NCBI GenBank assembly: GCA_944349855.1
Contig: CALVNS010000004.1
Location: 1-64,000 of the forward strand
Length of the DNA stretch: 64,000 bases
Direction of reading: 5' to 3'
Source of the DNA: an uncultured Eubacteriales bacterium
GTDB lineage: Bacteria; Bacillota; Clostridia; Christensenellales; Aristaeellaceae
This document shows, piece after piece, positions 27,839 to 36,198 of the stretch. The number at the start of each line of letters is the position of its first letter. Position 1 is the stretch's first letter. A model generated the notes under the pieces. It was not told where the DNA came from. It saw only the letters and a list, made by a program, of their open reading frames with translations, and made no database searches. Both the position numbers and the translations under genes were made by a program.

Positions 27839-30274
27839 ATGCGCATGTTCATGGAGAAATGGAACAGGGGCTGGATGGTGTGGAAGGAAGAAAACGCCTT
27901 CCGCCTGGTCCATACGGCGCCTACGGATGCAAAGCCGGTCGATCTTCCCTATGACGCGGTCTTTCATCAGATGCAGGATCCAAACAGCCCCAACGAGGGA
28001 AAGACGGGATTTTTGAACGGCGGCACATGGAATTTCGAAAAAGAATACTACGCCCCCGAATCGGAGCGCGGCATGACCATCCGCCTGCTCTTTGAGGGCT
28101 GCGCGGAAAAGACCTATGTGTTTGTCAATGACTCGCTGGCCGGAGAGTGCAACTATGCCTACATGGAGTTTTATGTGGACATCAGCTCCTACCTGCATTA
28201 TGGCCAAAAGAACCGAATCGTGGTGACGACCACCACGCTGGACCGTTCCAGCCGCTTTTATTGTGGCGGCGGCATCTTCCGTGACGTCTATCTGTGCAAG
28301 GGCGCAGACGTGTATTTTGAGCCGGAACAGTTACGCGTGACCACAAAGGCGCTCTCCGGCGATGACGCATTTGTCTGCCTGGATGCACAGCTGATCAACC
28401 AGGCGCCCTATGCCGTAGAGGCACAGCTTCAGCTGGCCTTTGACGCCCCGGACGGACGAAGCGTATGGCGGGCGGAATATCCCGTTCATCTGCCCGGCAA
28501 GAGGGCGCACCAGTTCAGCCGCCACTTTCAGATAGGAGGAATCGAGGGCTGGGATGCGGAACATCCCACGCTGTATCGCTGCCGCGCACGGCTCGTCGAC
28601 CGGCAGGGGAACATGCTGGACGAGGAGACCGTTCAGACCGGTTTTCGCGTGGTGCAGGTGGACGCCGAGCACGGCCTGCGAATCAACGGCCGGACGGTCA
28701 AGCTGTTGGGCGGCTGCATCCACCATGATCAGGGCATTCTGGGCGCGGAGACATATGACGATTACGAATACCGCCGCGTGTACCTGCTCAAGCAGGCCGG
28801 TTTCAACGCGGTTCGATGCGCGCACAATCCGGCCTCCAAAGCCCTGCTGCGCGCCTGCGACCGCCTGGGTATGTACGTGCTGGACGAAAGCTTCGACATG
28901 TGGGCGCGCATGAAAAACCCTGGGGACTATTCGCTATTCTTTGGCAACGGCTACAAGGACGTGCTGACTACGATGGTCAAGGTCGATTACAACCACCCCT
29001 CAGTGGTCATGTATTCCACGGGCAACGAGATCATGGATCTGGCCACCGACAAGGGGTACGAACTGAGCGCCGAGATGACCGCCTGCCTGCATGCGCTGGA
29101 CGGCACGCGCTGCGTGACCAACGCGGTCAACGCGCTGCTGTCTGCCGGCAACCGGCTGCTGCAAATCGCAGCCCAGGTAAATGTCGACGTCCCGGAGCGG
29201 CTGGAGAACATCGACGTCAACCAGTATATTGCCACGCATCGGGTTCCCATGGATCAGATTCTCACACATCCCGTCATCGACGAGATGCTGGAATACCTGG
29301 ACGGCACAATGGACGTGATGGGCTATAATTACATCACCGAACGCTATGCGTTGGACAGCAGGCGATATCCCAATCGCATCATCCTGGGCACAGAGACGCA
29401 CGCCCCGCGGATTGCTGAGCACTGGAAGCTGATGCAGCAGCATGCGAACATCATCGGCGACTTCATCTGGACGTCGTATGGATACCTGGGCGAAACTGGC
29501 GGCAAGGAGCGCTTCCCCGCCCTGCAAAATGAGAGCTGCGATTTGGACGTGACGGGCTGCCGGATGCCCACCTCGTACTATCGCGCGGTGGTGCTGGGAC
29601 AGCGGCAGGAGCCCTATATCGCCGTGCGCACGCCGCAGGCCAGCAGGGGGCCGATCAAGCTGTCGCCCTGGTCTCTGACGGACGCAATCCCCTGTTGGGA
29701 TTTTCCGGGACATGAGGGCGAAACCGTAGAGGTCGAAGTGTATTCCGCGGGCGAGGAGACGGAACTGTTCCTCAACGGCGTGTCCTGCGGAAGGCAGCCG
29801 GCCTCGGGAAAGCGGCCGTGCCAGGCGGTGTTCCGCATTCCATATGCGCCGGGCGAGCTGAAGGCCGTAACCATCAGGGGTGGTCAAGCCATCAACGATT
29901 ACACCCTGGCCAGCACGGGGAAGGCGGTCTCCTTTGCGATTGAGCAGGAGACGTATGTCGCAGGCACTGAGCTGATCTTTGTCGCGATTCAAGCGGTCAA
30001 TGCGCAGGGGCAACCCGTCTACGCATCCATTCCCGACCTGACCGTGTCGCTGGAGGGGGACGCCGCGAAGCTGCAGGCTCTGGGCAGCTATCAGGCGCTT
30101 CACAATGGCGGCTATCAGCAGCCGGTCCTTGGCGTGGAAAATGGAAAGGCATTGCTCGTCCTTCGCAAGTGCGGACAGGGAAAGGTGAAGCTGACCGTAT
30201 CCGCCAACGGCATGGATCCGGCCACCTGCGTAATGGAGTGCCAAGCGCAGGCCACATCTGCTGCGCAGCAATGA
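27839..30274 (+). CDS. Glycoside hydrolase family 2 enzyme (beta-glycosidase)
   Basis: 811 residues. The N-terminal jelly-roll (sugar-binding) domain and immunoglobulin-like domain are followed by the TIM barrel with acid/base E397 in STGNE and probable nucleophile E519 in GTETH, then C-terminal beta domains. GH2 covers beta-galactosidases, glucuronidases and mannosidases; the short barrel and GTETH suggest the DUF4982-containing galactosidase-like group, but the sugar is not determined. AAGGAG lies just 4 nt before ATG 27839; ATG 27845 is an alternative. No signal peptide, so cytoplasmic. It is visibly less G+C-rich than its neighbours and has no transporter next to it. Confidence 0.88.
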   Translation: MRMFMEKWNRGWMVWKEENAFRLVHTAPTDAKPVDLPYDAVFHQMQDPNSPNEGKTGFLNGGTWNFEKEYYAPESERGMTIRLLFEGCAEKTYVFVNDSLAGECNYAYMEFYVDISSYLHYGQKNRIVVTTTTLDRSSRFYCGGGIFRDVYLCKGADVYFEPEQLRVTTKALSGDDAFVCLDAQLINQAPYAVEAQLQLAFDAPDGRSVWRAEYPVHLPGKRAHQFSRHFQIGGIEGWDAEHPTLYRCRARLVDRQGNMLDEETVQTGFRVVQVDAEHGLRINGRTVKLLGGCIHHDQGILGAETYDDYEYRRVYLLKQAGFNAVRCAHNPASKALLRACDRLGMYVLDESFDMWARMKNPGDYSLFFGNGYKDVLTTMVKVDYNHPSVVMYSTGNEIMDLATDKGYELSAEMTACLHALDGTRCVTNAVNALLSAGNRLLQIAAQVNVDVPERLENIDVNQYIATHRVPMDQILTHPVIDEMLEYLDGTMDVMGYNYITERYALDSRRYPNRIILGTETHAPRIAEHWKLMQQHANIIGDFIWTSYGYLGETGGKERFPALQNESCDLDVTGCRMPTSYYRAVVLGQRQEPYIAVRTPQASRGPIKLSPWSLTDAIPCWDFPGHEGETVEVEVYSAGEETELFLNGVSCGRQPASGKRPCQAVFRIPYAPGELKAVTIRGGQAINDYTLASTGKAVSFAIEQETYVAGTELIFVAIQAVNAQGQPVYASIPDLTVSLEGDAAKLQALGSYQALHNGGYQQPVLGVENGKALLVLRKCGQGKVKLTVSANGMDPATCVMECQAQATSAAQQ

Positions 30275-30326
30275 CCGGGGCGTGCACGCAGGCGCTTCAT
30301 GCGCCCGGCCGCTTTCCGGCGTATCC

Positions 30327-30365
30327 CACGAAGGCCCAGCCCCATCATGGGGCTGGGCCTTCGTG
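30327..30365. terminator. Long hairpin after the GH2 gene
   Basis: An 18-bp perfect stem (30327-30344 with 30348-30365) with a 3-base loop and no T-tract. It is a very stable RNA end structure; Rho-independent termination without T's would be atypical. Confidence 0.6.
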
Positions 30366-30399
30366 TCAAGGACGATGCTGCGCGCCCGACACAAGCCAA

Positions 30400-30428
30400 A
30401 GGCCCGTACGCGCGGCGCGTACGGGCCT
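30400..30428 (-). terminator. Hairpin after the LOR/SDH-family gene
   Basis: A 13-bp perfect stem (30400-30412 with 30416-30428) and a 3-base loop. On the minus strand it is followed by TT only, so it is a weak terminator candidate between convergent genes. Confidence 0.5.
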
Positions 30429-30445
30429 AAAAAGGGGAAAGCGGT

Positions 30446-31528
30446 TCAGCGCAGCGCGCGCTCGACGTTGACGAGGAAGTCCTGTGCGTTGGCCACGAAT
30501 GTGCGCACCGCCAGGCTGCCGCGGTCGCGCAGCTTGCCTACGACGAACTCGGAGATGTCCACGCAGTACAGATAGGCCGGGCGCACGCGACCGTCCCGGA
30601 CGCGGAACGCTGGCGTCATGTTGCCCACGGCGATGGAATGCAGCTGCGTGGCCACGCATAGGACGGTCGTCGCCTCGCGTACCTGCGCGCGCATGGCGTC
30701 CTGCGCGCGGTACACGTCGCTATACACCTCAGGCAGCGGGCCGTCGTCGCGGATGGAGCCCGCCAATACGAAGGGCACGCCGCTGCGCACGCAGGCGTGC
30801 ATGATGCCGTCCTGGATGCCGTACGCGTCAAGGAACGCCGGAATGGAGCCGCAGGCGCGTACTTTGTTCAGCACGTCAATGTGATGGTAGTGTCCGTTGG
30901 GCGCGGGGCGCTGGGTGTAGATATCCTGTCCCAACGCCGTGCCCAGCAGTGCGGCCTCCAGGTCGTGCGTGGCCAGGGCATTGCCCGCCAGCAGCGCATG
31001 GCAATAGCCGCGCTCGATCAGGGCGCTCATGGCGCGGCGTGCATCGGCGTCAAACGTGCAGGCGGGGCCGAGCACCCACAGGATGCGGCCGTGCTCGCGC
31101 TCGTGGCGCAACAGGCCGTACAGCTCGTCGTAGTCGCGCGAATAGGCCGTCTCGCGCGACCGGCTTTGCCGGAAGGAAAAGCGTTCGCGTGGCGCTGCGT
31201 CCGGCGCGTCGAAGCCGTCCGCATGTACATATATGCCCTCCGATCCGTCCTCCGTGCGCCCGAGCACGACGGCGTCGCCCCGGCGCAGGTTGCGAAACTC
31301 GCGCACTGCGATGCGCCCGTCCGCCTGCAGGACGGCTACGCAGTCCATGCGGCTCTCGGGCGCGAGCGTCCAGACGCCGTGAATGCGGTAATACTCGGGA
31401 AAGATCGTCGTGGCGTGGTAGCCCTCCGGCGCGACGCCGTCCGCCGGCGCGGGCGCAGTGCACGCGTCATGCGCGCAAGCGACGCGGGCGAAGTCCGGCT
31501 CGCGATATGCGGGCAGAGAAAAACACAT
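30446..31528 (-). CDS. LOR/SDH-type (TIGR00300-like) protein, ornithine-cyclodeaminase-related
   Basis: 360 residues. The C-terminal two thirds carry the conserved family blocks LLAGNALATHDLEAALLGT, GHYHHIDVLNKVRACGSI, GIMHACVRSGVPFVLAGSIRDDGPLPEV and ATQLHSIAVGNMTPA. These define the archaeal/cyanobacterial LOR/SDH-related family; related domains form the ornithine cyclodeaminase part of cyanobacterial arginine-degrading AgrE/ArgZ. Here it is a stand-alone protein with a shortened N terminus and no arginine or lysine catabolic gene nearby. GGAGG lies 9 nt before the ATG. Enzyme activity is plausible (NAD-dependent, amino acid) but unproven. Confidence 0.75.
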   Translation of the reverse strand: MCFSLPAYREPDFARVACAHDACTAPAPADGVAPEGYHATTIFPEYYRIHGVWTLAPESRMDCVAVLQADGRIAVREFRNLRRGDAVVLGRTEDGSEGIYVHADGFDAPDAAPRERFSFRQSRSRETAYSRDYDELYGLLRHEREHGRILWVLGPACTFDADARRAMSALIERGYCHALLAGNALATHDLEAALLGTALGQDIYTQRPAPNGHYHHIDVLNKVRACGSIPAFLDAYGIQDGIMHACVRSGVPFVLAGSIRDDGPLPEVYSDVYRAQDAMRAQVREATTVLCVATQLHSIAVGNMTPAFRVRDGRVRPAYLYCVDISEFVVGKLRDRGSLAVRTFVANAQDFLVNVERALR

Positions 31529-31711
31529 GAAACACTGCCTCCTTCGGGGTGCGATTCAAGATCGACCTGCCCTCATTATACCTTGTGGGCAAATAAAAGG
31601 AAAGCAAGAAATCGCAAAAAGACTCGTGAAAAGTGGGCAAAGCATCCTGTTGAAACGCCTAAAAAGGATGGCCTTCCTCGCGAAAAGCGCGACAAAGATG
31701 AAGAAAATGGC

Positions 31712-31740
31712 TTTTCAGCCGCGCGGAACTGTGCTATACT
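31712..31740 (+). promoter_or_regulatory. Candidate promoter of the HD-domain gene
   Basis: TTTTCA (31712-31717), 17-bp spacer, TATACT (31735-31740). The rest of the 289-bp divergent gap holds a minus-strand TATAAT (31579-31574), a candidate -10 box for the LOR/SDH-type gene. Confidence 0.6.
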
Positions 31741-31817
31741 GCGCCCGAGGTCGCTGGAAAGGCGGCCCGGCCCGAAGCGTAGTGCTTTGAACCGCATTGC
31801 GGGGAAAGGAGGAGCAC

Positions 31818-32309
31818 ATGAAACATCCCATCGGAACGATCGTCTCCCTGATGGTCGATCACGAGCGCGGCGTGCCCGAGCGCGTGCATCATTTTCTGAA
31901 GGTCTATGCCTTTTCAAAGGTCATCGGGGAGTCGGAAGGCCTGGACGAGCGCGAACAGGAAATCATTCAGATTGCGGCGCTCATGCACGACATCGGCATC
32001 CGCCCGAGCTTGGCGAAGTATGGCTCCAGCGCGGGCGTCTACCAGGAGCAGGAAGGCCCGGCGCTGGCCCGGACCAAGCTGACCGAGTTGGGTTACGACT
32101 CGCAGCTGATTGAGCGCGTATGCTTTCTGATCGCGCATCATCACACCTATGGCGAACAGCGCGATCGGGATCTGCAAATCCTGATCGAGGCGGACTTTCT
32201 CGTCAACGCGCTGGAGGAGAAGATGAGCCGGGAGGCAATCGAGCGAGCGCGGGAGCGCATCTTCCGCACCGCGCGGGGAACGGCCTATCTGCAGGCAATG
32301 TTCCTGTAA
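31818..32309 (+). CDS. HD-domain phosphohydrolase-like protein
   Basis: 163 residues, one HD domain: a first His in ERVHHF, then the AALMHDIG doublet, and a later IAHHHTYG and EADFLVNALEE (metal-coordinating Asp). Such small HD proteins hydrolyse nucleotides or phosphate esters; the substrate cannot be read from the sequence. GAAAGGAGGAGC precedes ATG 31818. It is monocistronic, ending at a good terminator. Confidence 0.85.
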   Translation: MKHPIGTIVSLMVDHERGVPERVHHFLKVYAFSKVIGESEGLDEREQEIIQIAALMHDIGIRPSLAKYGSSAGVYQEQEGPALARTKLTELGYDSQLIERVCFLIAHHHTYGEQRDRDLQILIEADFLVNALEEKMSREAIERARERIFRTARGTAYLQAMFL

Positions 32310-32339
32310 CCGGCAGCCGTCCGCTACAGATGACAATGC

Positions 32340-32373
32340 GCCCATCCGCAAATTGCGCGGATGGGCTTGTTTT
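32340..32373 (+). terminator. Terminator of the HD-domain gene
   Basis: A 10-bp stem (32340-32349 with 32357-32366), 7-base loop, then TTGTTTT. A TATAAT at 32398-32403, with no good -35, may start the next gene. Confidence 0.85.
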
Positions 32374-32434
32374 GTGTGGCACGGGGCAAAAATGTGGTAT
32401 AATGGGGAGACCAAAAAGAAAAAGAGGGATGAGA

Positions 32435-33550
32435 ATGCCGCCGCTGACGATGATGATCAAGCCCGTTTCAGGCAGCTGTAACATGCGGTGCAGCTATTGC
32501 TTTTACATGGACGAGGCGCAAAACCGCGAAGCGCCGAACCGTGGGCGCATGTCGCCGCAGCTTCTGGAGACCCTGGTACGCCGGGCGTTCGCCTATGCCG
32601 ACGGCGAGGTGAACTTCGCCTTTCAAGGCGGCGAGCCGACGCTGGCAGGCGAGGCGTTCTTCGCACGGCTGGTGGAGCTGCAGAAGAAGTACAACGGCCG
32701 CGGCCTGCGCGTGCACAACGCCGTGCAGACCAACGGATACGACCTGCCGGATGGGCTGATCGAGCTGTTTGCGCGCGAGGGCTTCCTGGTGGGTGTGAGC
32801 GTCGACGGCGACGAGGCGCTGCACGATCGGTTTCGGCGCGATGCGCAGGGGCGCGGCACCTATGCGCGCGTGCTTGAAAACGTGAACCGCCTGCGGGACG
32901 CACGCGTGGAGTACAACGTGCTGTGCGTCGTGGACGAGGCGGTCGCGCGCAGCGGACGGCGCGTGTTCGAGGCGCTGGCGCCGCACGCATTCGTGCAGTT
33001 CATTCCATGTCTGGATCCGCTCGATGGGACGAAGCAGGCGTACTCGCTGACGCCCGAAGGCTATCTGCAGTTCCTCAATGAGACGTTCGATGGCTATGAG
33101 CGCGCCTACTTCGCGGGGCGCTACGTCAGCGTGCGCAACTTTGACAACTACATCTCCATCCTGATGGGGCGTCAACCCGAAAGCTGCGCCATGCGCGGGC
33201 GGTGCGAGACGTACTACCTGATCGAAAGCGACGGCGACGTGTATCCCTGCGACTTCTACGCGCTGGACGAGTGGAAGATCGGAAACATCGCGCAGGATTC
33301 GTTCGCACGCCTGGCAAAGTCGCCCGTGCTGCGCGCGTTTCAGGAGGCCTCCTATTTCGTCGATCCGGCATGCCATGCGTGCCGCTTTTACGGGCTGTGT
33401 CGCGGCGGATGCCGGCGCGAGCGCGAGCCGTTTGTGCAGGGCAGGCCCGGGCTCAACCGCCTGTGCGCGGCGTACAGAGCGTTCTTCGAGGGCGCATTGC
33501 CCAGAATGGAGCGCATCGCGCGGGACGTCGCACAAAAAGAGCGCATCTGA
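32435..33550 (+). CDS. Radical SAM/SPASM enzyme, anaerobic sulfatase-maturase (anSME) type
   Basis: 371 residues. The radical SAM cluster motif C-x3-C-x2-C is in GSCNMRCSYCFYM (about residues 15-22). The SPASM region supplies further cysteines (SCAMRGRC, VYPCDFYALDEWKIGNI, CHACRFYGLCRGGCRRE). YPCDFY contains the Asp that in characterised anSMEs is catalytic, so formylglycine formation on a sulfatase Cys/Ser is the expected reaction. GAGGG lies 6 nt before ATG 32435. No sulfatase gene is in the window, so the substrate must be encoded elsewhere or the enzyme modifies another peptide. Confidence 0.87.
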   Translation: MPPLTMMIKPVSGSCNMRCSYCFYMDEAQNREAPNRGRMSPQLLETLVRRAFAYADGEVNFAFQGGEPTLAGEAFFARLVELQKKYNGRGLRVHNAVQTNGYDLPDGLIELFAREGFLVGVSVDGDEALHDRFRRDAQGRGTYARVLENVNRLRDARVEYNVLCVVDEAVARSGRRVFEALAPHAFVQFIPCLDPLDGTKQAYSLTPEGYLQFLNETFDGYERAYFAGRYVSVRNFDNYISILMGRQPESCAMRGRCETYYLIESDGDVYPCDFYALDEWKIGNIAQDSFARLAKSPVLRAFQEASYFVDPACHACRFYGLCRGGCRREREPFVQGRPGLNRLCAAYRAFFEGALPRMERIARDVAQKERI

Positions 33551-33637
33551 CGCAGTTTTTCGCAGTTTTTACTTTTTTCCGGCGCGGTTATCCTTTATAA
33601 TAGAAGGCGGGAGACCACAAAAGAGGGAGTCGTGTGT

Positions 33638-34891
33638 ATGCTAAAGCGCTTTACGCGAGCAGAGAAGAGCTGGATCTTTTACGACTGGGCCAACTCCGCG
33701 CAGTCTGCCATCATCGCGGCGATCATTCTGCCGATCTTTTTCAAGAGCGTCGCCACCGGCAGCGGCGTGCCGGACGTGGACGCGACGGCCTATTGGGGCT
33801 ATGCCACGAGCATCGGCACGCTCATCTGCGCGGTCTGCGCGCCGCTGTTGGGCGCGCTGGGCGATGTGCGCGGATACAAGAAGCGGCTGTTCACGTTCTT
33901 CGTGCTGGTGGGCGTGACGGGCACGGCGTTGCTGGCATTTACGGGCGACTGGCGGCTGATGCTGCTGTTTTACATCCTCAGCACGCTGGGCTTCAACGGC
34001 TCGTGCGTGTTTTACGACGGCTTCCTCAACGACGTGACGACGGCCGAGCGCATGGACATGGTCTCCACCTACGGCTATGGGCTGGGCTACATCGGCGGCT
34101 CGACCATCCCGCTGGTCATCGCGCTGGCGCTGATCCAGTTCGGCGGGGCGATCGGCATCGATACGGCGACGGCGACGCGCTTCTCGTTCCTGCTCACGGC
34201 CGCATGGTGGCTGCTCTTTACGATCCCGATGCTCAAAAACGTCGAGCAGAAGTATGGCGTCGCGCCCGATCCCCACTTCGTGCGCCAGACGCTGCGCCGC
34301 CTGGGCGGCACGCTGCGCGACATCGTAAGCCACCGCGCGCTGGCGATGTTCCTGATCGCCTACTTCTTTTACATCGACGGCGTCGGCACGATCATCCACA
34401 TGGCGACGGTGTTCGGCGATTCGTGCGGACTGGGCAGCATGGACATGATGCTCGTGCTGCTGGTCGTGCAGATTGTCGCCTTCCCGTTTGCGATCCTCTA
34501 CGGCGTGCTCGCGCGCCGCGTCGGCGCTCGCACGATGATCCTGGTGGGCATCGCCACATATCTGGTGGTGTGCGTGGTGGGCATCCGCCTGGCGACGCTG
34601 AAGGACTTCCTCATCCTGGCCGTGCTGGTGGGCACGGCGCAGGGCGGCATCCAGGCGCTTTCGCGCAGCTACTTTGGTAAGATCGTGCCGGAGGAGCGCT
34701 CCAACGAGTTTTTCGGATTCTTCGACGTGTTCGGCAAGTTCTCCGCCGTCGTCGGCCCGGCGCTGTTCGGCCTGGTCGCCCAGGCGACGGGCGTGACCCA
34801 CTACGGCGTGCTGGCGGTGATGGCCATGTTCGCCCTGGGCGGGGTGCTCCTGCTCGTGGGCGTGCCGCGCAGCATGGAACGGATGCACTGA
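33638..34891 (+). CDS. MFS transporter, UMF1/Atg22-like family
   Basis: 417 residues with twelve predicted membrane segments. KSWIFYDWANSAQSAI at the N terminus is characteristic of the UMF1 (vacuole effluxer Atg22-like) family; RGYKKRLF forms the loop 2-3 motif. AGAGGGAG is 8 nt before ATG 33638 (a GTG at 33632 is too close). TATAAT at 33596-33601 could be its -10 box; the -35 is just a T-run. Substrate unknown, possibly amino acids or sugars. Confidence 0.87.
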   Translation: MLKRFTRAEKSWIFYDWANSAQSAIIAAIILPIFFKSVATGSGVPDVDATAYWGYATSIGTLICAVCAPLLGALGDVRGYKKRLFTFFVLVGVTGTALLAFTGDWRLMLLFYILSTLGFNGSCVFYDGFLNDVTTAERMDMVSTYGYGLGYIGGSTIPLVIALALIQFGGAIGIDTATATRFSFLLTAAWWLLFTIPMLKNVEQKYGVAPDPHFVRQTLRRLGGTLRDIVSHRALAMFLIAYFFYIDGVGTIIHMATVFGDSCGLGSMDMMLVLLVVQIVAFPFAILYGVLARRVGARTMILVGIATYLVVCVVGIRLATLKDFLILAVLVGTAQGGIQALSRSYFGKIVPEERSNEFFGFFDVFGKFSAVVGPALFGLVAQATGVTHYGVLAVMAMFALGGVLLLVGVPRSMERMH

Positions 34892-34921
34892 AGGGCGCGT
34901 GGATTTGGCAGGCATTGCGGC

Positions 34922-34951
34922 TTGACAGTCCGCGCAGTGTGAGCGTACAAT
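34922..34951 (+). promoter_or_regulatory. Promoter of ilvE
   Basis: TTGACA (34922-34927) and TACAAT (34946-34951), spacer 18 bp. The leader to the start codon is only about 45 nt, too short for a T-box or peptide attenuator. Confidence 0.8.
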
Positions 34952-35000
34952 AGACGGCATAAGCGCAGTCAGTTTGCCAAAGAAGCATGGAGGGATGGAT

Positions 35001-36071
35001 ATGGTACCGGTTCGCGTGACGCTGACGCAGCACCCCAAGGAAAGGCCGCAGGATGAGTCGAAGCTCGGCTTCGGCAAGATCTTTACGGACCACATGTTCG
35101 TCATGGATTATGACCCCGAGCAGGGTTGGCACGATCCGCAGGTCGTTCCCTACGGCCCGTTCGTGCTCGATCCCGGCACGACGGTCTTTCACTATTCGCA
35201 GGAGATCTTTGAGGGCATGAAGTGCTACCGCCGCGCGGACGGCGGGCTGCAGCTGTTCCGCCCGCGCGACAACTTCGCGCGCATGAACCGCTCGGCCGAC
35301 CGCCTGTGCATGCCGCATGTCGAGATCGAGCAGGCGATGGCGGGCCTGATGGAGCTGCTCAAGGCCGACGCGGCCTGGGTGCCCTCCACGCCCGGCACCT
35401 CGCTGTACATCCGACCGACCATGATCGCCACTGACGTGATGCTCGGCGTGCATGCGTCCAGGACGTACCGCTTCTTCATCATCTGCTCGCCCAGCGGCGC
35501 CTATTATGAGAACGGCCTCGCGCCGGTCGGCATCTATGTGGAGAGCGAGCTGGTGCGCGCGGTGCGCGGCGGCGTGGGCTTCACCAAGACGGGCGGCAAC
35601 TACGCGGCCTCCATGCTCGCGGGCGACCTGGCCGAGAAGAAGGGCTACTCGCAGGTGCTCTGGCTCGACGGACGCGAGAACAAGTACATCGAAGAGGTCG
35701 GGTCCATGAACATGTTCTTCAAGTTCAAGGACGCGCTCGTCACGCCGCCGCTCAACGGCTCGATCCTGGGCGGCATCACGCGCGACAGCATCCTGCAACT
35801 CGCGCGTAAGATGGGCGTGCCCACGGAAGAGCGGCGCATCACCGTGCAGGACGTGTTTGACGCGTATGACCGCGGCGAGCTGGAGGAGGCCTTCGGCACG
35901 GGCACGGCGGCGGTCGTCTCGCCGGTTGGCCGGCTCATGTGGGAGGGCCGCGAGATCGAAATCGCCGGCGGGCAGATCGGCGCGCTGACGCAGCGCTTCT
36001 ACGACGAACTCACGGGCATTCAGTACGGGACGGCGCCGGACCCCATGGGCTGGGTCGTGCCGGTGGCGTGA
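35001..36071 (+). CDS. ilvE: Branched-chain amino acid aminotransferase
   Basis: 356-residue PLP class IV transaminase that interconverts Leu/Ile/Val and their 2-keto acids. The block GVGFTKTGGNYAASMLA holds the Schiff-base lysine, and YIEEVGSMNMFF, GSILGGITRDS and FGTGTAAVVSPVG are family II signatures. GGAGGG lies 6 nt before ATG 35001; two earlier in-frame ATGs (34974, 34995) fit the ribosome site less well. IlvC and IlvBN are not in the window; an IlvD-like gene lies 6 kb away on the other strand. Confidence 0.96.
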   Translation: MVPVRVTLTQHPKERPQDESKLGFGKIFTDHMFVMDYDPEQGWHDPQVVPYGPFVLDPGTTVFHYSQEIFEGMKCYRRADGGLQLFRPRDNFARMNRSADRLCMPHVEIEQAMAGLMELLKADAAWVPSTPGTSLYIRPTMIATDVMLGVHASRTYRFFIICSPSGAYYENGLAPVGIYVESELVRAVRGGVGFTKTGGNYAASMLAGDLAEKKGYSQVLWLDGRENKYIEEVGSMNMFFKFKDALVTPPLNGSILGGITRDSILQLARKMGVPTEERRITVQDVFDAYDRGELEEAFGTGTAAVVSPVGRLMWEGREIEIAGGQIGALTQRFYDELTGIQYGTAPDPMGWVVPVA

Positions 36072-36091
36072 TACAAAAGCCGTATGCGGGA

Positions 36092-36120
36092 GGCTGCCTT
36101 GCGCGCGCAGGGCAGCCCTT
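36092..36120 (+). terminator. Probable terminator of ilvE
   Basis: An 11-bp stem with one G-U (36092-36102 with 36107-36117), 4-base loop, then CTT. The T-tract is short. Confidence 0.5.
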
Positions 36121-36198
36121 CGCACGCTGTAGGGGCAAAATGCCGGAACTTCCCATGGAAAGAGGCGTGGAAAACCGGCGTGGAATGGGGGAAACGCT

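Noticed and set aside
34922-35000. Amino-acid attenuator or T-box at ilvE
   Set aside because: The leader is only about 45-50 nt and has neither a T-box motif nor a leader peptide with branched-chain codons.
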